Shown: piece by piece, positions 35,721-43,608 of the stretch
Layout of the letters: every line of letters starts with the position of its first letter
How positions within the stretch are numbered: the first letter of the stretch is position 1
Source: Rudanella paleaurantiibacter
GTDB lineage: Bacteria > Bacteroidota > Bacteroidia > Cytophagales > Spirosomataceae
Direction of reading: 5' to 3'
Assembly: GCF_009184635.1 (NCBI RefSeq)
Contig: NZ_WELI01000003.1
Location: 124,001 to 188,000 of the forward strand
Length of the DNA stretch: 64,000 nucleotides
Made by a program: the position numbers and the translations under genes
The notes under the pieces: model-generated
Seen by the model: only the letters and a program-made list of their open reading frames with translations
Database searches by the model: none
Told to the model about the DNA's origin: nothing

Positions 35721-36203
35721 ATGTGGCCAAATCAGCATTATACCGCTGCCGACTCAACGCTCGAAGGGGCTCTCTCGCGGCTTACCGGGTATATTCAGGA
35801 GGTTCCGGCGCAACTCTCGGCCCTGCCCGAAGAAACGCTGCTGGACATGAAACCCGGCAAATGGTCGCGGAAACAACTGCTGGGCCACCTGATCGACTCG
35901 GCTCTGAACAACCTGAAACGATTCAACGAGGCTCAGTTTGGGCCGGAGCCATACACGTTTGCCTCCTACCGGCAAAACGAGCTGGTCGTTACGAACCATT
36001 ACCAGAACCTCCCGCTCGATCATCTGCTTACGCTCTGGCAAGCCCTGAACCGGCAAATCGTGCACGTTATCAGCGACTTACCCGAAGCCACCCGGCAGCG
36101 CAAGGTACAGGTAAAAGGCAGTGATGGCCCTCCGCGTACCCTGTCGTGGCTTATCGAAGACTACGTGGGGCACATGGAGCATCACCTGCAAAAGTTGCTT
36201 TAA
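35721..36203 (+). CDS. DinB-fold (DinB_2) protein
   Basis: The 160-residue cytoplasmic protein has the DinB-like four-helix pattern with metal-ligand histidines in LLGHLIDSALNNLKRF and in YVGHMEHHLQKLL at the C-terminus. Members include mycothiol- and bacillithiol-dependent S-transferases and uncharacterised stress proteins. It lies 88 bp after the esterase on the same strand, with a heptad array in the gap. Whether it belongs to the ligase pathway or merely lies among its genes is open. Confidence 0.85.
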   Translation: MWPNQHYTAADSTLEGALSRLTGYIQEVPAQLSALPEETLLDMKPGKWSRKQLLGHLIDSALNNLKRFNEAQFGPEPYTFASYRQNELVVTNHYQNLPLDHLLTLWQALNRQIVHVISDLPEATRQRKVQVKGSDGPPRTLSWLIEDYVGHMEHHLQKLL

Positions 36204-36359
36204 TTCCCTACCGCTACCCTCAACCTACCGCCAAGTTATTCTGGGGGTTGTGGTAACGCGACAAAAACGGCATTTTTGCCCCGCCTTCGGGCATGAGTAT
36301 AATTAAGGTTACACACAAACAACCTAAAAACAATCAGACACACCCGTCTGCTACGAACT

Positions 36360-37430
36360 ATGAAAAAAATAGGCATACTGTTCGGCCAGGAAAACACGTT
36401 CCCGCAAGCCTTTGTCGAGCGCGTCAACGAAAAACAAAGCGATTTCAAGGCCGAGTTTGTCTTTATCGACCGTGTGGAGCAAAGCGTCCCAACCGACTAC
36501 GCCGTTATCATCGACCGCATTTCGCAGGACGTTCCGTTTTACAAGGCGTTCCTGAAAAATGCCGCCCTCACCGGCACAGCCGTTATCAACAACCCGTTCT
36601 GGTGGGCTGCCGACGAGAAGTTTTTCAACAATGCCCTGGCCGTTCAGCTGGGTGTTCCGGTACCCAAAACCATTCTGCTGCCTTCTAAAGAGCGCCCCGA
36701 CGACACGAACCACAACTCGTTTCGGAACCTCGGCCACATGAACTGGGACGCCATTTTCGAGCATATCGGCTTCCCGGCGTTTATGAAACCCCACGCGGGC
36801 GGTGGCTGGAAAAGCGTGTACAAGGTAGACAACCCGGAGCAGATGTTCCGGGCCTACGACGAAACCGGGCAACTCGTGATGCTCTATCAGGAAGCTATCG
36901 ACTTTGAAGACTACTTCCGGTGCTACTGCATTGGCGGCAAAGACGTCCGGATTATGCCCTACGAGCCGCGCAACCCCCATCACCTGCGCTATGCCGCCGA
37001 GATGAAAACCACGGGCGATGCGGGCAAGAAGCTCCTCGAAACCATGACCGACTATGTGCTGAAGCTCAACCACGCCCTCGGGTACGACTTCAACACGGTG
37101 GAGTTTGCCGTACGCAACGGGGTGCCCATTGCCATCGATTTCTGCAACCCTGCGCCCGATGCCGACGTAAACTCGGTAGGTCAGGAAAACTTTGAGTGGG
37201 TGGTAGAGGCTGCTGCTAATATGGCTATTGAGCGTGCCAAGCGGGTGCAGGCGGGCAAAGACAACCTCACCTGGGGTACGTTTGTACGGGGCTCGGTAAC
37301 GGGTACCGGCCCGGTTGGTATTCAGAGCCCGGCCGCAAGCAGCGAACCAGCCAAAGAAGCCAAACCGAAGGCGAAAAAAGCCGAGGCCCCCAAAGCCGAG
37401 AAAGCCGCCCCTAAAAAGGCGAAAAAGTAA
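36360..37430 (+). CDS. RimK-like ATP-grasp ligase with Lys/Ala/Pro tail
   Basis: The 356-residue product is a RimK/D-Ala-D-Ala-ligase-type ATP-grasp enzyme. The ATP-binding lysine is in GFPAFMKPHAGGGWKSVY, the linker in LVMLYQEAIDFEDYFRCYCIG, and Mg-binding residues in FNTVEFAVRNGVPIAIDFCNP. Such enzymes join a carboxylate to an amine through an acyl phosphate. The last 35 residues are histone-H1-like, made almost only of Lys, Ala, Glu and Pro, which is unusual for the family and could bind nucleic acid or serve as a modification site. The substrate is unknown. Confidence 0.88.
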   Translation: MKKIGILFGQENTFPQAFVERVNEKQSDFKAEFVFIDRVEQSVPTDYAVIIDRISQDVPFYKAFLKNAALTGTAVINNPFWWAADEKFFNNALAVQLGVPVPKTILLPSKERPDDTNHNSFRNLGHMNWDAIFEHIGFPAFMKPHAGGGWKSVYKVDNPEQMFRAYDETGQLVMLYQEAIDFEDYFRCYCIGGKDVRIMPYEPRNPHHLRYAAEMKTTGDAGKKLLETMTDYVLKLNHALGYDFNTVEFAVRNGVPIAIDFCNPAPDADVNSVGQENFEWVVEAAANMAIERAKRVQAGKDNLTWGTFVRGSVTGTGPVGIQSPAASSEPAKEAKPKAKKAEAPKAEKAAPKKAKK

Positions 37431-37450
37431 AGAGGTTTGGGGTTTATGTG

Positions 37451-37534
37451 AATGAACAATGTAAAATGCATAATGAATAATTGATTTATCAGCTGATAAT
37501 CAACTTTTTCGTTACACATTTTACACTGTTCATT
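37451..37534. repeat. Heptad inverted repeat F (AATGnnn words)
   Basis: Five words AATGAAC, AATGTAA, AATGCAT, AATGAAT and AATTGAT start at 37451. The arm 37451-37468 is complementary to 37517-37534 at 17 of 18 positions. A second inner palindrome, TTATCAGCTGATAA, sits at the tip. It separates the ATP-grasp gene from the YbdK gene within the cluster. Confidence 0.88.
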
Positions 37535-37599
37535 ACACATTCCATTCAGCTAAGTCCCCAGAATCTTACCATCAACTGACCTTTAAACCAACCCATTGA

Positions 37600-38700
37600 A
37601 TGCACGTATTTACGCTTGGTATTGAGGAAGAATTCCAGACCATTGACCCCGTAACCCGCGAGCTTCGGTCGCACATGTCGAAGCTCGTTGAAGGAGGCAA
37701 AATAGTGCTTCAGGAGCGCGTAAAGGCCGAAATGCACCAGGCCGTAGTGGAAGTAGGCACCAATATTTGCCACAATATTCACGAAGCCCGGCAGGAGGTG
37801 ACCTACCTCCGGCGCGAGATTATCGAGCTGGCCGACAAGCAGAACCTGAAGGTGGCGGCCGCCGGCACGCACCCCTTCTCCGACTGGCAGGCGCAACTCA
37901 TCACGCCCAACGAACGCTACGATCAGCTGATTGAGGAAATGCGCGACGTGGCCCGGTCGAACCTGATTTTTGGCTTGCACGTACACGTGGGCATCAGCAG
38001 CCGCAACGAAGGCATTCAGATCATGAACGCGGTCCGTTACTTTTTGCCCCACATCTACGCCCTGTCGACCAACTCGCCGTTCTGGCGCGGGCGCAACACC
38101 GGCTTCAAGTCGTACCGCTCCAAGGTGTTCGACAAATTTCCGCGCACGGGTATCCCCGACTTTTTCTCGTCGGCGGCCGAGTACGACGAGTACATTGCCC
38201 TGCTGGTGAAAACGGGTTGTATCGACAACGGGAAGAAAATCTGGTGGGACATCCGGTTGCACCCGTTCTTCGACACCATCGAGTTCCGAATTTGCGACGT
38301 CCCGATGCGGGTCGATGAAACGGTTTGCCTGGCTGCGATCATGCAGGCGCTGGTGGCTAAAATTTCTAAACTCCACCGGCAAAACCTCAATTTCAGGCCC
38401 TATCGGCGCATTCTGATTAGCGAAAACAAGTGGCGGGCCGCCCGGTACGGCATCGAAGGCAAGCTCATCGACTTCGGTAAGCAGGAAGAAGTGCCTACGC
38501 ACAGCCTGATTCATGAATTGCTCGATTTTATCGACGATGTACTAGATGAACTAGGTAGCCGACAGGAGTGCGAGTACGTGCTTAAAATGCTCGAAATGGG
38601 TACGGGTGCCGACCGGCAGCTGGCTGTTTTCAACCAAACCGGCGACCTCAAACAGGTTGTGGATTACATTGTTGCGGAAACTTCCTTCGGCGTGAGGTAG
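37600..38700 (+). CDS. ybdK: YbdK/GCS2-type carboxylate-amine ligase
   Basis: The 366-residue enzyme belongs to the glutamine-synthetase-fold carboxylate-amine ligases (COG2170, YbdK). The opening FTLGIEEEFQTIDP carries the metal-binding glutamates, GLHVHVGIS is the family His motif, and DIRLHPFFDTIEFRICDVPM is the signature near residue 225. Members have weak glutamate-cysteine ligase activity, but the true substrates are mostly unknown. It is 14 bp upstream of the amidotransferase. The start follows a heptad inverted repeat, so translation or transcription may be retuned here. Confidence 0.93.
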   Translation: MHVFTLGIEEEFQTIDPVTRELRSHMSKLVEGGKIVLQERVKAEMHQAVVEVGTNICHNIHEARQEVTYLRREIIELADKQNLKVAAAGTHPFSDWQAQLITPNERYDQLIEEMRDVARSNLIFGLHVHVGISSRNEGIQIMNAVRYFLPHIYALSTNSPFWRGRNTGFKSYRSKVFDKFPRTGIPDFFSSAAEYDEYIALLVKTGCIDNGKKIWWDIRLHPFFDTIEFRICDVPMRVDETVCLAAIMQALVAKISKLHRQNLNFRPYRRILISENKWRAARYGIEGKLIDFGKQEEVPTHSLIHELLDFIDDVLDELGSRQECEYVLKMLEMGTGADRQLAVFNQTGDLKQVVDYIVAETSFGVR

Positions 38701-38714
38701 TTAGGAAAAGTGAG

Positions 38715-39548
38715 ATGAAAATCGCTATCCTTGATATGTACGACAACCATGCCAACGAGGGCATGCGTTGTATTCAGCAGATTATCCGCATGGTAGAAGG
38801 CCAGGTGCGGGTGCCGCTTCACTTCGATGTGTTCAATGTTCGGGCGGGGAAAACCCCCGATCAGGTGCACCTGCCCGGTCTCCACTACGACGCGTACATT
38901 TCGACTGGTGGCCCCGGAAGCCCGCTACCCCTCAACGAAGCCTGGGAGGAACCGTACTTCGACCTGATCGACGAGCTGTTTACGTGGAATCGGACGCAGG
39001 AACCCAAAAAACCCTTGTTTCTGATCTGCCACTCGTTTCAACTGGTAGCCCGGCACCTGGGACTGGGCACCATCAGCAAGCGTCGGTCGACCTCGTTCGG
39101 TATTTTTCCGATGCACCGAACCGACGACGGGTACGCCGAACCGTTTTTCGGCGGCTTACCCGACCCATTTTACGCCGTCGACTCCCGCGATTACCAGCTC
39201 ACAGAGCCTAATCTGGAGCGATTCGATGAGATTGGCGCGCAGATTCTGTGTTTGGAAAAAATTCGGCCCCACGTCGATTTGCCCAGGGCCGTGATGGCCG
39301 TGCGCTTCGGACCCGAAATTTTCGGGACCCAGTTTCACCCGGAGGCCGACGGTGAGGGGATGCTACGTTACTTCATGACCGACGAAAAACGCGACCAGAT
39401 TGTGTCGGTACACGGGCAGGCCAAGTACGACGAAATGGTCGCTTATTTACAAGACCCTAACAAAATTGAGCTAACCGAATCGGTGGTGCTGCCGGGCTTT
39501 TTGCGCCATGCTATCCAGACCCAGCGCCAGTCGACCTTCGAGTATTAG
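38715..39548 (+). CDS. Class I glutamine amidotransferase-like protein
   Basis: The 277-residue product has the GATase class I fold. It opens MKIAILDMYDNHANEG and continues to YISTGGPGSPLP. The nucleophile elbow is FLICHSFQLVARHLG (Cys about residue 98), and the His/Glu pair is in FGTQFHPEADGEGM. The usual C-x-G elbow is replaced by C-H-S, as in some stand-alone or non-ammonia-producing members. It may hydrolyse glutamine to supply ammonia or cleave a gamma-glutamyl bond for the neighbouring ligases (inference). It is 14 bp after ybdK and 19 bp before the second ATP-grasp gene. Confidence 0.88.
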   Translation: MKIAILDMYDNHANEGMRCIQQIIRMVEGQVRVPLHFDVFNVRAGKTPDQVHLPGLHYDAYISTGGPGSPLPLNEAWEEPYFDLIDELFTWNRTQEPKKPLFLICHSFQLVARHLGLGTISKRRSTSFGIFPMHRTDDGYAEPFFGGLPDPFYAVDSRDYQLTEPNLERFDEIGAQILCLEKIRPHVDLPRAVMAVRFGPEIFGTQFHPEADGEGMLRYFMTDEKRDQIVSVHGQAKYDEMVAYLQDPNKIELTESVVLPGFLRHAIQTQRQSTFEY

Positions 39549-39567
39549 CCCTATCCGCTCATTTCCT

Positions 39568-40761
39568 ATGCTGCAACCCGTTCGCCAGGTATTCAATCAG
39601 GCCTTTAGCCCCGCGCAATACGGGGCTTTTTTGGAGTCGATTCAGAACGATATGCCCGGCCTGCTCGATTTTAGGGTGGCCGAAACCCCTGTTTTTGTCC
39701 CGAAAGACCTCGGCGACAAGCTAAAACAGGCCTGCGCCGATATTGTCGAGGTGATTACCGCCCCCGACTTTAAAGCCCGCACTGAGGGAGCTATTCCGGC
39801 AGATCAGCGTGTACCGAACGAAAACGGCCATACCACATTTCTGGCCGTCGACTTTGCCGTTTGCCGGGCAGCCGATGGCTCACTCGAACCACAACTGATC
39901 GAATTACAGGGCTTTCCGTCGCTTTTCGGGTTTCAGGCGTACCTGCCCGAGAAGTTCCGGCAGTTTTACCCCATTCCCGACGAGGTGTCGCCGTTGTTCA
40001 ACGGCCTCGACCGGGCGGCTTACCTCGACTTGCTGCGTCAGACCATCGTGGCCGATTGTGACCCCGAACAAGTGATTCTGCTTGAGATTTACCCCGAACA
40101 GCAGAAAACCCGCATCGATTTCGAACTCACCCGCCAGTATCTGGGTGTTGCGCCGGTTTGCCTGACCAGAATCCGCAAGGATGGCCGGAAACTATACTAC
40201 GAAAAAGACGGTCGGCGAATCGACATCAAGCGTATTTACAACCGGCTGATCTTCGACGACCTCCAAAATTACCCCAACCTCCAGACCGAATTCAACCTCA
40301 CCGACGACGTAGACGTGACGTGGGTGGGGCATCCCAACTGGTTTTTTCGCATCAGCAAGTACACCCTCCCTTTGCTGGAGAGCCAATTTGTTCCCCAAAG
40401 CTATTTTTTGAGCGATCTGGAGACGCCCCCCGCCGATCTGGAGAATTACGTGCTAAAACCCCTGTTTTCGTTTGCCGGGGCCGGCGTCAAAATACACGTG
40501 ACGCCCGCCGACATCGACGCCATTCCGGCCGACCAACGCGGTAACTTCCTGTTGCAACGGAAGGTGCAATACGAGCCCGTCATTCAATCGCCCGACGGAC
40601 TGGTGAAGTGCGAAATCCGTATGTTGCTGGTGTGGCCCGACTCCGCCGAAAAGCCCATTCTGGCCACAAATTTGGCCCGACTGAGCCGGGGTGAAATGAT
40701 TGGGGTCAACTTTAACAAAAACAAAGACTGGGTCGGCGGAACGGTCTGTTTCTTCCCGTAG
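39568..40761 (+). CDS. Second ATP-grasp-like enzyme of the cluster
   Basis: The 397-residue product has the look of an ATP-grasp fold of the glutathionylspermidine-synthase/circularly permuted class. ENYVLKPLFSFAGAGVKI is the ATP-binding lysine and glycine-rich loop, and VKCEIRMLLVW and NLARLSRGEMIGVNFNKNKD give metal-site residues. The N-terminal half (FLAVDFAVCRAADGSLEPQLIELQGFPSLFGFQ) is characteristic of a Bacteroidota family I recall only as hypothetical. The ATG at 39568 lies 19 bp after the amidotransferase; the upstream extension is rejected. The stop codon TAG is part of a GTAGAGACG repeat. Confidence 0.75.
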   Translation: MLQPVRQVFNQAFSPAQYGAFLESIQNDMPGLLDFRVAETPVFVPKDLGDKLKQACADIVEVITAPDFKARTEGAIPADQRVPNENGHTTFLAVDFAVCRAADGSLEPQLIELQGFPSLFGFQAYLPEKFRQFYPIPDEVSPLFNGLDRAAYLDLLRQTIVADCDPEQVILLEIYPEQQKTRIDFELTRQYLGVAPVCLTRIRKDGRKLYYEKDGRRIDIKRIYNRLIFDDLQNYPNLQTEFNLTDDVDVTWVGHPNWFFRISKYTLPLLESQFVPQSYFLSDLETPPADLENYVLKPLFSFAGAGVKIHVTPADIDAIPADQRGNFLLQRKVQYEPVIQSPDGLVKCEIRMLLVWPDSAEKPILATNLARLSRGEMIGVNFNKNKDWVGGTVCFFP

Positions 40762-40867
40762 AGACGTAACATTTCTTCCCGTAGAGACGCAATATTTTGC
40801 GTCTCCTGTAGCCAACGTGTTTCCCTCATCAACTGAGAGGCAAAGACGCAAAATATTGCGTCTCTAC
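40757..40867. repeat. GTAGAGACG inverted repeat G
   Basis: A 24-nt arm at 40781-40804 (GTAGAGACGCAATATTTTGC then GTCT) is perfectly complementary to 40844-40867. Each arm is itself nearly palindromic. A third, partial GTAGAGACG unit starts at 40758. The TAG of the unit at 40758 ends the plus-strand gene, and the unit at 40864-40866 ends the minus-strand gene. Confidence 0.93.
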
Positions 40868-41997
40868 CGGCGTGATAACCGCAGGTTGTAGCCCAGGTAA
40901 GGCAACGGGAACACGCGGAGCCGGTCTTCGTCGCGAATAGGAATCAGGGCGCCAAGATCAAACGCATGCCGAGCCCGATTGAGCCGAAAAACCGCCGATA
41001 CCTGACTGAAATGGCCATCCCAGTAACTCTCCCGCGTGAGTAACACCCGGTTGTCGCAGATGAGAGAAACCCGGCGTCCGAGCGGAGCTACGAAGCCAAT
41101 ATCGAGCGAACGTCGGTCGGCCTCGCCAATATCGGCCTTGACCGACGTGTACCCGAGGGTCAGATTGCGGCTTGTCCCACCGAATGTTACCATCCCGCCC
41201 AACGTCCGTTGCCGCCGATACGTCCGTCGACTGCTGAATTGGGCGTATCGCCACCCTTCAAAAAACTGATAATCCAGGGTTCCGCCCAGGTGCACCGACC
41301 CCAGCGGAATACTCAGTTTAAGCCCGGCCGCCGGTCGGGTGTAGAGGGTGCTGTTGTAAAAAGTTGACCCACCGAACGAAGGCGTCACACTCGCCCGAAG
41401 CGTGAGAAAATTAAACAAACCCACTGCCACTTCGTTGTACAAAACCCAAATGTTGCGGTAGGTGGCCTGCCCGGCCTTGAGCGGAATAGCCGTTTGGCTG
41501 TTGAGCAGCCACGGGTATGCGTTCTCGCCACGGGCCGAGGGGTTTTGGTTGGGCTCTCCTGCAGTCGGGATAACCACATCGGCCGGAGCCGTTTCGCTCA
41601 GGGGTTCAATACGGGTAATTTCAGCGGGCGACAGAATGGATTCTCCACCGCGCCGACGAATGACCACCCGACTCTCGGTCCGCTCCCGAATCTGCCCCGT
41701 GTAGATAGTGCCATCGGTCAGGGTCACGGCGTACAGGTTACGGCCCCGGTTCCGCACGGCAGACTGGTACGGCTCAATCCGGGTAATATCGGCCGGGGCC
41801 AGGTACGACAGCCCCCCACCCTGCCGCCGAACCACTACCTTGAGGCTATCCCGGCTTATAATGCGACCGACATACTGCCCCCCATCTCGCAGAAATATCG
41901 AAAAGGTGGTACGGCTCGAATCAAGCGGGGCCGCGTTTTTTTGGGCAGATAGGGAAAGAGGTACGGATAGCAACAGGGTAAGCAGAACTGTTTTCAT
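40864..41997 (-). CDS. Exported protein with duplicated small beta domain and barrel-like C-terminus
   Basis: The 377-residue product has a signal peptide (MKTVLLTLLLSVPLSLSAQ). Two repeats of about 48 residues follow, each with DG..Y.G.I..R....VV.RR.GG...L.PA.ITRIEP (about 33-80 and 88-132). The rest (about 150-377) alternates hydrophobic residues as in an outer-membrane beta-barrel and ends in a strand with LGYNLRLSRR. No family name can be assigned with confidence. It is divergent from the aminotransferase and converges on the ligase cluster. Confidence 0.78.
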   Translation of the reverse strand: MKTVLLTLLLSVPLSLSAQKNAAPLDSSRTTFSIFLRDGGQYVGRIISRDSLKVVVRRQGGGLSYLAPADITRIEPYQSAVRNRGRNLYAVTLTDGTIYTGQIRERTESRVVIRRRGGESILSPAEITRIEPLSETAPADVVIPTAGEPNQNPSARGENAYPWLLNSQTAIPLKAGQATYRNIWVLYNEVAVGLFNFLTLRASVTPSFGGSTFYNSTLYTRPAAGLKLSIPLGSVHLGGTLDYQFFEGWRYAQFSSRRTYRRQRTLGGMVTFGGTSRNLTLGYTSVKADIGEADRRSLDIGFVAPLGRRVSLICDNRVLLTRESYWDGHFSQVSAVFRLNRARHAFDLGALIPIRDEDRLRVFPLPYLGYNLRLSRR

Positions 41998-42066
41998 GAA
42001 AGAAGGTGTTGAGGTTTCGTTACAGACAAGAGTCTAATCGGCCCGAAAGGGTTGTAACGCATCTGA

Positions 42067-42126
42067 TGAATAATGTATAATGCCGGGTCCCCCCCCACCA
42101 TACATTATTCATTACGCATTACTCAT
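42067..42126. repeat. Heptad inverted repeat H (TAnnCAT words)
   Basis: TGAATAATGTAT at 42067-42078 is exactly complementary to 42100-42111. The right side continues as words CATACAT, TATTCAT, TACGCAT, TACTCAT up to 42126, eight bases before the aminotransferase ATG. This element is upstream of two divergent genes, unlike most of the others. Confidence 0.85.
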
Positions 42127-42133
42127 TAACAAC

Positions 42134-43336
42134 ATGACCCATCGCCAGCTATTTTTCCAGCACGTTGCCCAAACCTCTGATTTCCCGCTTGCCCTCGAAA
42201 TTGAGCGCGCCGAGGGTGTGTATCTCTACACCGCTTCTGGCCAACGGTACATGGACCTGATTTCGGGCATTGGTGTAAGCAATGTAGGGCACCGGCATCC
42301 GAACGTACTGGAAGCCATTGGACACCAACTGGACAAATACCTGCACCTGATGGTCTACGGCGAGTATGTGCAGACACCCCAAACGCAGCTCGCCCAGGCC
42401 CTCGCGGATACACTGAGCCCGTACACAGGCCCACATGGCAAGCTGAGCAACGTGTATTTCACCAACTCAGGCACCGAGGCCGTTGAAGGAGCCATGAAAC
42501 TGGCCAAGCGGTTTACCGGTCGTACCGAAATTATTAGCTGTTTCAACGCGTACCACGGCGCTACGCAGGGGGCTCTTTCGCTCTCAGGCGACGAGAATTT
42601 CAAACGCAATTACCGTCCCCTCCTACCCGACGTTCGGCATATTCGCTACGGACACCTGCCCCATCTGGAGCACATCACCCGTCGTACGGCCGCCGTTGTC
42701 ATCGAGGTTGTGTCGGCCGAATCGGGTATCCGCGTGCCCGACCCGGCCTACCTACAGGCCGTTCGCCAACGTTGCACCGACACCGGCACTCTGTTGATTT
42801 TCGACGAAATCCAGACAGGATTTGGCCGCACGGGCACGTTTTGGGCGTTTGAGGGCTTCGGTCCCGTGGTGCCCGATGTACTGGTGTGCGCCAAAGGCAT
42901 GGGGGGCGGTATGCCCATCGGTGCGTTTATCAGTTCGCCTGAGGTTATGGTGGTGTTTAAAAACAACCCGATTCTGGGGCATATCACCACGTTTGGCGGG
43001 CACCCGGTTTCGTGCGCGGCCTCGTTGGCAACGCTGAACGTGATTCGCAACGAAAAACTGTACGCGCAGGCCGAAGCGAAAGGGCAGCTTTTCCGACAGT
43101 TGCTCGCCGACGTGCCAGGGATTCGGGCCGTTCGGGGTAAAGGGCTGATGCTGGCGGCCGAGTTCGATTCGTTTGCGGTGCTCAAACCGGTTATTGACCG
43201 CGCCATCGAGCGGGGCGTCATTACCGACTGGTTTTTGTTTTGCGACAACTCAATGCGCATTGCCCCGCCACTCATCATCACCGAAGAACAGATTCATGAA
43301 GCCTGCACCGTCATTCGAGATGCGGCAGGAGTGTAA
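42134..43336 (+). CDS. Class III PLP-dependent aminotransferase
   Basis: The 400-residue enzyme transfers an amino group using pyridoxal phosphate. The catalytic lysine is in VLVCAKGMGGGMPIGAF, preceded by LLIFDEIQTGFGRTG; the phosphate-binding NSGTEAVEGAMKLAKRFTG is near residue 100. It resembles acetylornithine/ornithine-type aminotransferases, but no arginine-pathway genes are near, so the substrate is open. The start ATG 42134 (MTHRQLFFQHVAQT) is taken; an upstream in-frame extension reads through the heptad repeat and is rejected. Confidence 0.92.
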   Translation: MTHRQLFFQHVAQTSDFPLALEIERAEGVYLYTASGQRYMDLISGIGVSNVGHRHPNVLEAIGHQLDKYLHLMVYGEYVQTPQTQLAQALADTLSPYTGPHGKLSNVYFTNSGTEAVEGAMKLAKRFTGRTEIISCFNAYHGATQGALSLSGDENFKRNYRPLLPDVRHIRYGHLPHLEHITRRTAAVVIEVVSAESGIRVPDPAYLQAVRQRCTDTGTLLIFDEIQTGFGRTGTFWAFEGFGPVVPDVLVCAKGMGGGMPIGAFISSPEVMVVFKNNPILGHITTFGGHPVSCAASLATLNVIRNEKLYAQAEAKGQLFRQLLADVPGIRAVRGKGLMLAAEFDSFAVLKPVIDRAIERGVITDWFLFCDNSMRIAPPLIITEEQIHEACTVIRDAAGV

Positions 43337-43385
43337 CGAAACGTGTTGAAAAACGGGAGTAGCCCTGAAATAAGTAAATACTATT

Positions 43386-43475
43386 GCTGGCGCATAGGCC
43401 TTCGACAGGCTCAGGCTGACTGGATACTCTCAACTTGAAGGTCAGCCTGAGCCTGTCGAAGGCCTATGCGTCAGC
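43386..43475. repeat. CTTCGACAGG palindrome, copy 2
   Basis: The arms at 43391-43420 and 43441-43470 are perfectly complementary over 30 nt, and a 5-nt outer extension pairs with one mismatch. The loop is 20 nt. It lies 50 bp after the aminotransferase stop. Confidence 0.95.
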
Positions 43476-43608
43476 CTTTTTCTTCTACGACAAGGCAATC
43501 GCGCAGAAAGGGTTTAAGGTATTGTACCCACAGAAACATCGGCCAGTCGAGGTTAGGATTTGCCCGAAAACTGGTTTAGTTAAAAACCCTTACGGTTACT
43601 GCTAAACC

